From positions 1 through 64,000 of the forward strand of contig JAHBUS010000010.1 of NCBI GenBank assembly GCA_019637955.1: DNA of 64,000 nt. The letters are read 5' to 3'. This DNA comes from Pseudobdellovibrionaceae bacterium (GTDB taxonomy: Bacteria; Bdellovibrionota; Bdellovibrionia; Bdellovibrionales; Bdellovibrionaceae). Below, in pieces: positions 8,858 through 17,839 of the stretch. The translations under genes were made by a program, and so were the position numbers. A model generated the notes under the pieces. That model did no database searches. It saw only the letters and a list, made by a program, of their open reading frames with translations, and had not been told where the DNA came from. Position 1 is the stretch's first letter, and each line of letters starts with the position of its first letter.

Positions 8858-9634
8858 TTTCGGAAACTCGATCCACGCCGCGCCCTTCGGAAAATCCGCC
8901 GGACGCTCCTGAGTTTTTTTGTGCGCCTTGAGGTAGCCCATCAGCGCCGCGATCAACGAATCGAACGCGTGGGGGTTCTCGCAGAGCAATCGAAAATCTT
9001 GCTGGTACAAGAACAAACCCGTTTTATCTGCGAGCGCGTTCAAAAAAGCGCGGCGCGCCTCTTCTCCGCCGACGGAATTGCGGTACGAGCGCAAATGGCT
9101 CTTGTTGACCTTCAGCTCGTTCCCCAAGCGCCAAACGCTCAGCTTCGGAAAAACCTCAAAGCAATCCAGCGGCAGACGGCGTTTCAGATAAACCGCGCGC
9201 GCCGTGATGGGCGCGTGATTCGCGCCCAAAGCATGCTGCACATCCAAGTTTTCTTCTTCGAGTTCGCTCAAGTAGAGCTCGACCGGGCGCTGCGTGTAAG
9301 GCGTGAAGATCTTGCGCTGGCGTTTTTTAGGCAAGCCATGCTGAAACTGGCGCATCCATTTGATCTCGGGATCGTTGCTGGTTTCAAACCCTTCGCAAGG
9401 GGCGGTTTCGATCACGCTCTTCGGCAGAGTCAACGGCGCATCGATCATGATCGACACGGCATTGTCTTTGAGCTGATCGATCATCTCGACGATTTTGTGA
9501 TCGGCCGACACAAATTCTTCGGTGCGAATTTTTTCGTGAAGGCGGGAGAGGATCAGACGTTTCTGATCCTGATAGTAGTCCAGCACGGCGAGGCAGCTCT
9601 TGTCGGACTTTCCGCCCGACAGAGAAAGCCCCAT
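8843..9634 (-). CDS. DUF429 predicted RNase H-fold nuclease
   Basis: 263 residues from the ATG at 9634; the upstream in-frame codons offer no start until well inside the GHMP kinase gene. N-terminal MGLSLSGGKSDKSCLAV fits the first strand of the RNase H-like fold. SIMIDAPLTLP carries the second acidic motif, and HAFDSLIAALMGYL the third (D and A-rich helix). The family is annotated as predicted nuclease with no assigned substrate. It is the last gene of a six-gene minus-strand run, 23 bp after the GHMP kinase. Confidence 0.75.
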   Translation of the reverse strand: MGLSLSGGKSDKSCLAVLDYYQDQKRLILSRLHEKIRTEEFVSADHKIVEMIDQLKDNAVSIMIDAPLTLPKSVIETAPCEGFETSNDPEIKWMRQFQHGLPKKRQRKIFTPYTQRPVELYLSELEEENLDVQHALGANHAPITARAVYLKRRLPLDCFEVFPKLSVWRLGNELKVNKSHLRSYRNSVGGEEARRAFLNALADKTGLFLYQQDFRLLCENPHAFDSLIAALMGYLKAHKKTQERPADFPKGAAWIEFPKSKVF

Positions 9635-9657
9635 GTAACGGACGAACTTCGTTTCCG

Positions 9658-10650
9658 TTACCGGAGGGGCGCCACGGTTCTTGCGGCTAGCACTTGAAAC
9701 CCTGCTTTTTCGCATGCGGCGGCGACTCCCGTTCGCCCGCCAGGAGGACACCAGACCATCACGCATCCGCCCCCACCAGCTCCACAAATCTTAACAGCCA
9801 AGGCTCCCGCCTTCAAACTGACATCGCTCAACTTCTCGATTTCCGGACTGGTAAACGCGGGTGCCAAGCGCACGCGCGCCTCGTATTCGCGCCTGAAAAG
9901 CTCTGGCAAGCGGTCCCACCCTTTGGTGAGGCATGCGATCGACATCTCGTCCGCGATCACCTTGATGTCGTGGAGCGCTTTTAACGTCGTCGGGTCTTTG
10001 TGAACCGCGCGGGTCATGACTTCGAAGTTGTTCAGACCCGAGTGGTGGGCTTTGCCGGTGTTCACCAACAAAAACTGCTCGGCGAACGGCGTGTTCTCGA
10101 CCGGCAGCGTCTGCAAGTGAATGCCGCTCGCGTCGTAGTGGATCAAGTTCAGTCCGCCCAAATCCGCCGGGTAATAATCTTGCGTCCCCGTCGGCGTGTT
10201 TAAAACCTGCGCTTCGATATTGTGGGCGACGTGAACGCGTCCATGGGAGTCGCGAAACTCCTCACGCGTGAGCTTCTCGAAGGCTTTCAGGATCGAGATC
10301 GTCAAAGACGAACTGCCGCCCAACCCCCCACCCACGGGCGATTGTGAAGAGGTGGTCAAGCGGAAACCCACTTTCGGCTTCCAGTACGCCAGGTGCTTTT
10401 GCAGCAAACTGAGTTTGGGATCGGTGTCTTTCAACGCCTCCTGCAGGTTGATGTATTTTTTATCGAGATTCAGATCTTTCGAGATCAGCTCGATCGAACC
10501 ATCGCCGGTCTCTTCGATTTCGGCCTGAGTCCAAATATCGATGGCCACGTTGACGGTCTTCGCCGAGCCGACAAAGTTGTAAAGCGGCCAGAGATCCAAA
10601 GTTCCTCCGGCGAGATCGACGCGCGTGGGGGATCGGACTTCAATTTTCAT
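9658..10650 (-). CDS. GHMP-family small-molecule kinase
   Basis: 330 residues. The three GHMP motifs are present: RVDLAGGTLDLWP (motif 1), SPVGGGLGGSSSL (ATP-binding motif 2) and KICGAGGGGCV (motif 3). The family phosphorylates sugars, mevalonate or homoserine; the LAGGTxD motif resembles sugar kinases such as the heptose-7-phosphate and galactokinase-like branch, but the substrate cannot be read from sequence. The start overlaps the DUF4340 stop (ATGA), showing translational coupling to a Gld-like ABC transporter operon, an unusual partner. Confidence 0.88.
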   Translation of the reverse strand: MKIEVRSPTRVDLAGGTLDLWPLYNFVGSAKTVNVAIDIWTQAEIEETGDGSIELISKDLNLDKKYINLQEALKDTDPKLSLLQKHLAYWKPKVGFRLTTSSQSPVGGGLGGSSSLTISILKAFEKLTREEFRDSHGRVHVAHNIEAQVLNTPTGTQDYYPADLGGLNLIHYDASGIHLQTLPVENTPFAEQFLLVNTGKAHHSGLNNFEVMTRAVHKDPTTLKALHDIKVIADEMSIACLTKGWDRLPELFRREYEARVRLAPAFTSPEIEKLSDVSLKAGALAVKICGAGGGGCVMVWCPPGGRTGVAAACEKAGFQVLAARTVAPLR

Positions 10651-12074
10651 CTCTTCTCCTTACCGGGAGGAATCACCGCGGGCATTAAAAAGGATTCCAA
10701 ATTCAAACCGCGCGCCGAGGTCTCGTCGAGCGTGAAGACGTCGGGGTAGAGATTGGTCTTGGCGGCCATCAAAGCGCGGTCGCGTCCTTCAATTTTCTTT
10801 TTCATCACGGGACCGAGATGGAGCTCGAGCATGAGGTCGTTCTTGTCATTCAAAAAACGCACCGTGCGAACTTTCGGTTCGGGAACGTCTTTGATCTGCT
10901 CCTTGAATTCGGCCACTTTCAATTCGGCCACGCGGTCGATCAACGTCGCCGCGAGCTCGGTGCTCACATTCAACTCAGGATACGCCTTTTGGGTGGCCGT
11001 CCAAACCTTGCCGTCGAACTCGAGTTTGGTGGTGCCCTCCGAGCCCTGAACCTCGACTTTTTTCACATCCGCCTTCACCAAGGTGAAAGGCTGCGTGCGG
11101 TCACGAAGGATGTCGAGCTTCACATTCAAAAAACGGCTCGAATCGGCGGTGGCCACTTTCACGACATGCGCGGGTTCGCTCGTGGCGACGTAGTAATATT
11201 TATCCTTGTCCACGCCGACATCGGCGGTGAAGTCGGACGCATCTTTGAACTTGAGCGTGTAACTCGCCAGAGGTTTGGCCAGACCGTACTTTTTAAGATC
11301 TTCGGCGTTCGGGGCCGATTCCTTGACGAACTCGGTGATCACCGCATTGTTGAAAAGTCCCAGCACATCGCGAACCTTATTTTGATCAAGCTTCCAATCG
11401 TCGTGGCCGGCCGCGGTCCACTTCGAATCTTGATAATTGAGCTGGAGTTTCTGTCCGTCCTTGCTGAACGTTAGCGATTGGATCCCCGACATCGACCGCC
11501 GCAGCAGGCGTTTATCGCGGAAATCGAAGAACTTTTTCTCCAAACGCCCGAACCAATTCGAACTTGCCAAAAAAACTTTCTTCTCCTGATCACGGCGGAT
11601 GAACGCCTCGCCCTGGTAATTGCGCTTCGAGGAGATGAACAAAACGATCTTCTCGCCCAGGTTGTTTTGAACCGTGACCTGCCCGCGGGGTTCGTCCAGT
11701 CCGAACACTTTCCAGTCGATGTCCTCGTTCTCCATCAAGATATCGCTCGCGGTTTCTGTCGCGATCCCCTCGACAAAATCGCCCGCGGTGTTCACGTCGG
11801 CCATCTCCTGAATGGGCTCTTCGAGCTTCCAGCCATCGACCGTGCGGTTCAAACGGATCTTATTGTACAGAAGCGGATCGCCTTTTTTTTCGGCCGTGGC
11901 CACGTCCGAAGACAAGATCTCGATTTGGTTGATTTGATCGGTGTTGAAAGGAACAAGTTTGGCGCGTTCGGCCTTTTGCGACTCCTCATGCTTTTCGGAC
12001 TGAAAGTCGTAGAGGGCAAATCCCACGGCGATCAGTGCGCAAGAACCGATCACGGCCCAACTTTTATGTTTCAT
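10647..12074 (-). CDS. DUF4340 periplasmic protein, ABC-associated
   Basis: 475 residues from the ATG at 12074, which overlaps the stop of the GldG-like gene (ATGA); a start 27 bases upstream is possible but less likely. One N-terminal membrane helix (about 5-22), then a long periplasmic part made of repeated DUF4340 units: each has an I-x-I-x... strand, a W-x-hydrophobic 'xWxxxxP' core and a phosphate-like VGVDKDKYYYV hairpin. DUF4340 is regularly found beside Gld-type ABC systems and is thought to act with the periplasmic GldG partner. Exact role unknown. Confidence 0.85.
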   Translation of the reverse strand: MKHKSWAVIGSCALIAVGFALYDFQSEKHEESQKAERAKLVPFNTDQINQIEILSSDVATAEKKGDPLLYNKIRLNRTVDGWKLEEPIQEMADVNTAGDFVEGIATETASDILMENEDIDWKVFGLDEPRGQVTVQNNLGEKIVLFISSKRNYQGEAFIRRDQEKKVFLASSNWFGRLEKKFFDFRDKRLLRRSMSGIQSLTFSKDGQKLQLNYQDSKWTAAGHDDWKLDQNKVRDVLGLFNNAVITEFVKESAPNAEDLKKYGLAKPLASYTLKFKDASDFTADVGVDKDKYYYVATSEPAHVVKVATADSSRFLNVKLDILRDRTQPFTLVKADVKKVEVQGSEGTTKLEFDGKVWTATQKAYPELNVSTELAATLIDRVAELKVAEFKEQIKDVPEPKVRTVRFLNDKNDLMLELHLGPVMKKKIEGRDRALMAAKTNLYPDVFTLDETSARGLNLESFLMPAVIPPGKEKR

Positions 12075-13600
12075 GCGTATCTCCGGCGGAACCACATCCA
12101 CCCACTCAAACCAAAGAGAATCAGCGGCAAGGGAACGATGAAGCCGAGAATGAACATCACGAACTGCGTGTCGGGAAGTTCAAACTTGGTGATACCCACC
12201 TCTTTGGGCGTGATCGCCACGAGGTTTTCTTCTTTCGCCAGCGTCGCGACCGAATTGAGCAAGAGATCGCGGTTCAAATTTTGGTACAGGTATTGATCGT
12301 TCAAGAAGTCCGAATCACCAAAGACCAAAAGCTGAAAGGGCTTGCTGCCGCCCGGGTACATCCCCGAAGCCTCAACGCCCAGAGTGAAGGGACCCTTGGC
12401 TCCCTCGGATTTAAAATCCAACGTCTGAAAGCCCATCGACGTGTCGTTGGTTTTCACCAAAGGATCGAGCTGAACGCCTTCGGGCGCTTTGACCAGCTTC
12501 AAGTCTTGCGGGAGGCGAAAAACGGTGAACTCCGAACGGCCAAAGGGACTGGTGATTTTGTTCGTGCGCGAGAAGTCGGTTCCACGCGTGAAGCGGGGAT
12601 CGATCGCGCGGCCCATCGGCGTATTCAAGACCGTGGCGATGTAATTGCCTTGCGGCTCGATGCCCAAGCCCGCCAAGAATCCGTTCAAACCGTGGCGCAT
12701 GCGCGGCTTCACCGCCAGAATCAGGCTGCCGCCCCGCTTGAGGTAATCTTCGAGCGCCTTGATCTCGACATCGAGAAAGCCTTGCATGGGACCCACGACC
12801 ATGAGCACGTCGGCATCCGCGGGAACCGCCGGAACGGCCGAAAGACTGAAAGTCTCGACCTTGTAGTTGTTGCCCTCAAGCAAGGCCTTGAGCAGGCTCA
12901 CGCTCTGGCCGTCCTGACTGACTTCGGTCGCCAGCTCGCCGTGACCCGAAAGCAGAAAAACCTTCTTGGATTTTTCGCGCGTCACCTTCACGAGAGCGCC
13001 CGTGACTTCCTGCTCGTCGATCTTTTCGATCAAATTGGTGCGGCCTTGGTACTCGAGCAAAACGGCCTGCGATCCTTTTTTAATATCGTACTTCTCGGTC
13101 AAATCGGGGCGCTTGTTGATCTCGACGAACTCGAGCTTCACGTGCGGCGATTGGTCTTCGTATTTACGAATCAGCTCAATGAAGGCGCGGCGGTTCTGCT
13201 CGACGCCCTGGGTGCCATCCTTGTAAAAGTAAATGATCTTGAGATCCGAGGTCAGTCCCTTGATCAGCTGGACCGACTGAGGCGAGAGCGTGTTCACGCG
13301 GCCGAGCGAAAGATCGAAGGTCGTGTACTTGCGCGCGCCGATGTAGTTCACCGCGATCAAGCCGATGAGCACGGTCGCGATCATCGCGCCCATGCTCATC
13401 CCCTTGCGGGTGGTTTTCATCGTCAGAAATTCTTTGAAGAACTGGCGGTCGACGTAAAGGCCACCCGCGATCAAACCCACCGACAAGCCGAGCGCCACCC
13501 ACAAGAAGGGCACCCAACCCCCGGCCAAGAGGCGGATGACCCCAAAGCAGACCACCGAGATCGCGGCGAAGACAAAGAGAATTTTAGCGAGGCGGCTCAT
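12071..13600 (-). CDS. GldG-like ABC transporter auxiliary protein
   Basis: 509 residues. Three or four N-terminal hydrophobic helices (about 5-55 and 72-90), a large periplasmic region, and a C-terminal helix (about 480-500). The start of the soluble part (FDLSLGRVNTLSPQSVQLIKGL) and the later VFLLSGHGE and LLVFGDSDFLND motifs are typical of the GldG/ABC_transp_aux family, which resembles a GATase-like or IFT52-like fold. GldG works with the ATPase GldA and permease GldF in gliding bacteria; in non-gliders it serves an unidentified export or motility role. The start is one base from the permease stop. Confidence 0.87.
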   Translation of the reverse strand: MSRLAKILFVFAAISVVCFGVIRLLAGGWVPFLWVALGLSVGLIAGGLYVDRQFFKEFLTMKTTRKGMSMGAMIATVLIGLIAVNYIGARKYTTFDLSLGRVNTLSPQSVQLIKGLTSDLKIIYFYKDGTQGVEQNRRAFIELIRKYEDQSPHVKLEFVEINKRPDLTEKYDIKKGSQAVLLEYQGRTNLIEKIDEQEVTGALVKVTREKSKKVFLLSGHGELATEVSQDGQSVSLLKALLEGNNYKVETFSLSAVPAVPADADVLMVVGPMQGFLDVEIKALEDYLKRGGSLILAVKPRMRHGLNGFLAGLGIEPQGNYIATVLNTPMGRAIDPRFTRGTDFSRTNKITSPFGRSEFTVFRLPQDLKLVKAPEGVQLDPLVKTNDTSMGFQTLDFKSEGAKGPFTLGVEASGMYPGGSKPFQLLVFGDSDFLNDQYLYQNLNRDLLLNSVATLAKEENLVAITPKEVGITKFELPDTQFVMFILGFIVPLPLILFGLSGWMWFRRRYA

Positions 13601-13601
13601 C

Positions 13602-14378
13602 TTAAGACCTCCAGCGGGACGCTTCGATCACCCGCTCCGATAAGAAACAGAACAAGAAAATCAGGCTCGCGAAGAAAATTAAACCCGTGGTGCGCACGGT
13701 GCCTTCGACGAAACCCGACAGATGTTGATTGAGCGAAATGTGCTCGAAGACCGCCCGCGCGGCCGGACTGTCGACAACGTCAACGCCCATACCGACGAAC
13801 CACACCGAAATATTGAACACGACCGCCATCACGTATGAGACGATCGCGGATTCGGTGAGCGAGGAGCAGAACAGATCCATGGCGGCATACACGGCCGCGA
13901 CCAAAAAGATGCCGCCAAAAGCGACGATCAAGGTCATCCAGTTGATGTTCGCGAAAAACGCCGTGAGTGCCGGGTACAAGAAGCCCAAAAAGATCACGGC
14001 ACCAATGGCCGCGAGCGCCGAGAGGTACTTGCCGATCACGATTTGCGCCGACGTCACGGGGGAGGTCAGAAGCAAATCGAACGTGCGCATTTTCTTTTCT
14101 TCGGAAAAAAGACGCATGGTCAAAGCCGGGACAATCAGAATCAGCATCAAGTTAATGAAACTCAGGTGGCGCAAAAACACACCGTAGTGAATGTTGAGCT
14201 GTTGCTGCGGCAGGCTTCCGGCGTACACCGACGTCTCGATCTGCATTTTGAACGCACGCAGGGCGTTCGGATACACCCAGCTCAGCACCGCCGTGATCAG
14301 GCCGCAGACCACCAAGAAATTGGGATTGAAAAGAAAGCCGTGCCATTCTTTACGGAAGATGATCCAGATTTTTTTCAC
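13602..14378 (-). CDS. ABC-2 type permease, GldF-like
   Basis: 258 residues with six predicted helices. Starts MKKIWIIFRKEWHGFLFNP, the typical amphipathic N-terminus of ABC-2 permeases. The conserved loop FSEEKKMRTFDLLLTSPVTSAQIVIGKYL (about 88-115, shown in part) is the E-K-E-T-like coupling segment that docks the ATPase. Its first codon overlaps the ATPase stop (ATGA). With the flanking genes it forms the membrane half of a Gld-type transporter. Confidence 0.9.
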   Translation of the reverse strand: MKKIWIIFRKEWHGFLFNPNFLVVCGLITAVLSWVYPNALRAFKMQIETSVYAGSLPQQQLNIHYGVFLRHLSFINLMLILIVPALTMRLFSEEKKMRTFDLLLTSPVTSAQIVIGKYLSALAAIGAVIFLGFLYPALTAFFANINWMTLIVAFGGIFLVAAVYAAMDLFCSSLTESAIVSYVMAVVFNISVWFVGMGVDVVDSPAARAVFEHISLNQHLSGFVEGTVRTTGLIFFASLIFLFCFLSERVIEASRWRS

Positions 14379-15313
14379 GCGAGACCTCCTGCTTCGTTGC
14401 CGTAAGTGAGTTTCAGGAAGATTTCCTCAAGATCCGCGCGCGCCGAGGTGATCTCGAGCAAACCCGCACCGTTTTTGATCACTTCACTGGCGACACGTTC
14501 AATCACGTCCTCGCTTTCGGTCGCGTCGATCTGCCAATCTTGCGGCGACGTGGAGACGACCGCCAGAATACCGGGCAGCGCCTTCAATCTCTCTTGCAGA
14601 TCGGCATTGGCTTTGCGCACTTTCAAATGCACGCGGCGCGAGCCCGACTTGAGGGTTGAAAGATTGGCCAGAGAGTCTTGCGCCACGATCTTTCCATGGT
14701 TGATGATGATGATGCGTTCACAGGTCGCCTGAACCTCGGGAAGAATGTGCGTCGAAAGAATCACGGTGTGCTCGCCACGAAGTTCGCGGATCAGGTCGCG
14801 AATTTCGGCGACCTGCTTGGGATCCAGCCCCACGGTTGGCTCATCAAGAATCAAGACCTCGGGATTCGACACCAGGGCCTGCGCGATGCCCACCCGCTGC
14901 TTAAAGCCCTTCGAAAGATTCTGAATCAAACGCTTTTGCACGGCGCCTAGATGGGTCTTTTCGATCGCGCGATCCACAAAGGTTTTTAAAGAGGCGCCTT
15001 CGACGCCCTTGAGCTGCGCCACGAAGGTCAGGTAGTCGCGCACGAGCATATCGGCGTACACCGGCGGCGTCTCGGGAAGATAGCCGATGCGTTTTTTGAC
15101 TTCGATGGGATTCTCGAAAACGTCGAACCCGCCGACGCGTGCGATGCCTTCGCTCGGAGCCATAAAGCCGGTGATGATCTTCATGGTCGTCGACTTCCCG
15201 GCGCCATTTGGCCCAAGGAACCCAACGACCTCGCCCTTGCGGACATGAAAGTTCAATCGGTCAATGGCGGTGTGCTCGCCGTACTTCTTCGTCAAGTTCT
15301 CGACAATAATCAC
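14375..15313 (-). CDS. ABC transporter ATPase, GldA-like
   Basis: 312 residues; GTG start with GGAAGGTG site. Walker A GPNGAGKST, Q-loop in YLPETPPVY, a signature LSKGFKQRV (S in place of LSGG), Walker B VLILDEPTVGLDP and the switch His (LSTHIL) are all present, so it should hydrolyse ATP. The roughly 90-residue C-terminal extension is typical of ATPases paired with ABC-2 permeases. It is the first gene of the six-gene run down to 8843. Confidence 0.93.
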   Translation of the reverse strand: MIIVENLTKKYGEHTAIDRLNFHVRKGEVVGFLGPNGAGKSTTMKIITGFMAPSEGIARVGGFDVFENPIEVKKRIGYLPETPPVYADMLVRDYLTFVAQLKGVEGASLKTFVDRAIEKTHLGAVQKRLIQNLSKGFKQRVGIAQALVSNPEVLILDEPTVGLDPKQVAEIRDLIRELRGEHTVILSTHILPEVQATCERIIIINHGKIVAQDSLANLSTLKSGSRRVHLKVRKANADLQERLKALPGILAVVSTSPQDWQIDATESEDVIERVASEVIKNGAGLLEITSARADLEEIFLKLTYGNEAGGLA

Positions 15314-15363
15314 GATTCACCTTCCCTGATGCTCTCGAAATTCTAGAAGATTGAGAGCAGAAA

Positions 15364-16668
15364 TCAATCAGCGGAAGGGCTCTTTGACGCGAAGGTGTAG
15401 ACCTGAGGATGATGGTAGGTCACGCGCCCCAGCCGGTCGCCCTTGATGGGTTTCACGAAACGGCATTCGACGACGATGACCTCGTACTTTTGACCGTCCA
15501 ACACCATCTTCTTCCCCTTGGACTCTTTCCAAACCCACTCGGCGACGGCCTGAATCACTTCTCTCGGGACGCTCTGCTCGCGGTTGCGAAAAAGCACGGC
15601 ATGGGCGCCGGGTTCGTCTTTGAGATGCACCCACAGATCCCAAGCCCGTGCTTGACGAAGAATGGCCAGATTGTCGGCTCCCGACTTCCCCAGCGCCGCC
15701 TCGAAACCGCCGTCGAGCTGCAGGCGGCGGCCGGCGGCCTGCGCCTTCTTCATCACCTGCCCCGCACGTGACGGAGCGGCCTCTTTCTGGTCAAAACGCC
15801 CCGAGGCGAGCCGCGCCTCCAATTTTGCCACCTCGCCCACCAAAACGCCGATGCGGGCTTGAGTGCCCTCGCGCTTGCGTTCGACGTCTTTGGCTTTCTG
15901 ATAAGCGGCCGCCATATTGTCGAAGCGTGAACGGTCCTCATCGTAAAGGTCGCGCAAAGACTCGGGCACCGTCTCGCTTTCTTTGAGCCGGTCGCCGAGT
16001 TCGCGGTAGCGGTCGGCTTGGCTTGAGTGCAACAGCTCGGTCATGGCCGCAATGGCCTTGCGTTTTTTTTGCAGATCTTTTTCGGTTTGCTTTTGCGCTG
16101 CGGACTTGGGGGGCGCGGCGACGCCCTCTCCGGACTCTTTGTCTTTCGCGGGCGCGTGGGCGACCCCGTGAAACTCGGCCGCTTCGCGCGACCAAGCCTC
16201 CCAATCGCGCTCGACACGCTCAAAAGCGGGAAGCTGCGGGGGCGGCAGCGCGGACGGTTTGTTCCACGAAATGGATTTACCATCACTCGCCGCCAAGAGG
16301 TTCGGGTTCTTGGGGATCAAATCGAAACGCACCCGGCACTCTTTGTCCGCGGCGGATAAAAAGAATTCGAGCACGCGGCCTTGATCGAGCAAAAGATGAA
16401 GATCACGCAGGTAAAGATTTTTGCCATGCGAATTGAGAAAGACGGTCACGGGCTTGGCCGCGCGTTTGACGCGCGGCTTGTGTCCTTGCAGCCACATCAG
16501 CGGCGCCGTCGGATGCAACCGTGCCGCAAGGTAAAGTTCACGACGTGAATAAAATTGAAAAACGACGATCTCCCCGTCCGTCCAAAGGTCTTGCAGTTGC
16601 GCACCCACGAGACGCTCCCGAAGCCATTCGCAAAACGAGACGAGTTCGTTCGAATTCAACGATTTCAT
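15364..16668 (-). CDS. NFACT-family protein, RqcH/Rqc2-like
   Basis: 434 residues, shorter than typical RqcH (about 550-580). NFACT-N features: the ELYLAARLHPTAP strand near residue 45 and an FFL-x-D-x-R-F-D segment; then a coiled coil rich in K/E/Q (about 185-300); then NFACT-R with DLWVHLKDEPGAHAVL and VECRFVKPIKGDRLG. In Bacillus and yeast this family recruits tRNA to stalled 60S/50S subunits and adds Ala (or CAT) tails. The Asp-Arg pair needed for that tRNA step appears here as Gly-Arg (DQGRVLEF), and the helix-hairpin-helix middle is reduced. So it may bind ribosomes without tailing; this is inference. Confidence 0.78.
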   Translation of the reverse strand: MKSLNSNELVSFCEWLRERLVGAQLQDLWTDGEIVVFQFYSRRELYLAARLHPTAPLMWLQGHKPRVKRAAKPVTVFLNSHGKNLYLRDLHLLLDQGRVLEFFLSAADKECRVRFDLIPKNPNLLAASDGKSISWNKPSALPPPQLPAFERVERDWEAWSREAAEFHGVAHAPAKDKESGEGVAAPPKSAAQKQTEKDLQKKRKAIAAMTELLHSSQADRYRELGDRLKESETVPESLRDLYDEDRSRFDNMAAAYQKAKDVERKREGTQARIGVLVGEVAKLEARLASGRFDQKEAAPSRAGQVMKKAQAAGRRLQLDGGFEAALGKSGADNLAILRQARAWDLWVHLKDEPGAHAVLFRNREQSVPREVIQAVAEWVWKESKGKKMVLDGQKYEVIVVECRFVKPIKGDRLGRVTYHHPQVYTFASKSPSAD

Positions 16669-16726
16669 TCGTGAAGAATACCCTCAGGACGTTAAGAAAG
16701 AAAAGCGTGAAGCCGATGACACCCAT

Positions 16727-17005
16727 GTGAAAAAAGATCGCTTAGCCGTGCTGGTTAAAAAATATTTGGACGCCGACAACCGCCGGGCCGAAACGTTCGA
16801 TGAGCTTTTGATCGAAGCCGTCGGCGACTACATGGCCGAACTCATGGATGGATCGTTCATCCCGCATTCGCACCTGGATCTGGTCGAAGAGGTCCTGCTC
16901 GAGGATTCTTGGGACATCCTCCGCAAATTGACCTACGGCTCGCTCAGCCTCGAGGACTACCGCGAAAGCCGCTCAAAACAGAGCCGCCGCAAAGCCAACT
17001 GCTAA
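16727..17005 (+). CDS. Small acidic protein of unknown function
   Basis: 92 residues, GTG start at 16727; the frame stays open about 60 codons further upstream without any ATG, GTG or TTG, so the true start is unclear. No Shine-Dalgarno sequence. Mostly helical, acidic in the middle (FDELLIEAVGDYMAELMDG) and basic at the end, with no signal peptide or membrane helix. Divergent from the NFACT gene; followed by a hairpin terminator at 17033. No recognisable family. Confidence 0.55.
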   Translation: MKKDRLAVLVKKYLDADNRRAETFDELLIEAVGDYMAELMDGSFIPHSHLDLVEEVLLEDSWDILRKLTYGSLSLEDYRESRSKQSRRKANC

Positions 17006-17032
17006 GGGGATCCCCAAACGTCTCATTCCAGT

Positions 17033-17060
17033 GCACCGACCAACGTCGGGTGCGTTTTTT
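17033..17060 (+). terminator. Rho-independent terminator
   Basis: GCACCGAC and GTCGGGTGC form an 8-bp stem with one bulged base around a CAAC loop, followed by GTTTTTT. It follows the small acidic gene and precedes the YkuD_2 gene. Confidence 0.6.
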
Positions 17061-17077
17061 CTATCGCCTCGTTCAGA

Positions 17078-17830
17078 ATGAAACGTATACTAATCGAAAT
17101 GACACAACTCCTTCTCGCCTTCCTTAGCGTCGTCGCGATGCCGACCCTTGCGCGTGCCCAATGCTCGGCATCGCCGCCCAGCCACGTTCAAGAGGCCCTG
17201 GAAGAAACCCGCAAGTTCATGATGAGCTGCTCGACCGCCCAAATCGGCGACGACAAGCACATCTTGATCAACGATTATTCGGGTCAGAGCATGCCGCCCA
17301 AGATGTACGTCTTCACCAAAACCGGCAACTGCATTCGCGAGATGGAGATCACTTGGGGCGTCGGCCAGAGCGGCAGTGGAACCGCCAATGGCAAACCCGC
17401 CGCCTGCTCCGAAAAATCGACTCAGCAAACCCCGCCCGGCTACCACATCACCGCCAAACACGCCGGGGGTGAGCGCTACAACGAAAACAACTCCATCGGC
17501 CTGGCCGCACTCAGCGGACAAAAGAGCTTGGGAGATCGCGGGATCCTGATCCACGGCGCCGAGCAACCCGGAACGGCCTCGTCTTGGGGCTGCACCGGCG
17601 TTCCGAACGACAAGTTTGACGATCTCAAAAAACTCGTGGGCTACGGCTCGCTGGTGAACAACTACTTCGGCAAACCCGCCAACATCAACTGCGGCAACAA
17701 GGCCGGCGGTGATGACAAATGCGAGCCTGAAGAAGCCGCACGCAATGCCGCTTCTGGCAAATCGACCCCCTCTTCCGGCGGTGGCAGCACCCCCTCTTCA
17801 CGGCCGAGCAGCGCCCCGAATGCCCGATAG
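17078..17830 (+). CDS. YkuD_2-type L,D-transpeptidase-like exported protein
   Basis: 250 residues. Signal peptide ending in ARAQ (about residue 28). The catalytic core shows ILIHGAEQPG and SSWGCTGVP, the His and Cys motifs of the YkuD_2 branch of L,D-transpeptidases, which cut and join peptides in peptidoglycan. Six Cys in the mature part suggest disulfides. The last 30 residues are a Ser/Pro/Gly-rich tail. The downstream gene starts 9 bases later, so they are likely co-transcribed. A more distant relative lies at 43144-43860. Substrate (own wall or another cell's wall) is not knowable here. Confidence 0.8.
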   Translation: MKRILIEMTQLLLAFLSVVAMPTLARAQCSASPPSHVQEALEETRKFMMSCSTAQIGDDKHILINDYSGQSMPPKMYVFTKTGNCIREMEITWGVGQSGSGTANGKPAACSEKSTQQTPPGYHITAKHAGGERYNENNSIGLAALSGQKSLGDRGILIHGAEQPGTASSWGCTGVPNDKFDDLKKLVGYGSLVNNYFGKPANINCGNKAGGDDKCEPEEAARNAASGKSTPSSGGGSTPSSRPSSAPNAR

Positions 17831-17839
17831 GAGATCCGC

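Noticed and set aside
12035-13732. 565-residue open frame on the plus strand
   Set aside because: It runs antisense to the GldG-like and permease genes, whose motifs are clear. The frame has the Arg/His-rich mix typical of high-GC antisense shadows.
16521-16730. Upstream start for the small acidic protein
   Set aside because: No ATG, GTG or TTG occurs in frame upstream of 16727, so the GTG at 16727 was kept with lowered confidence.
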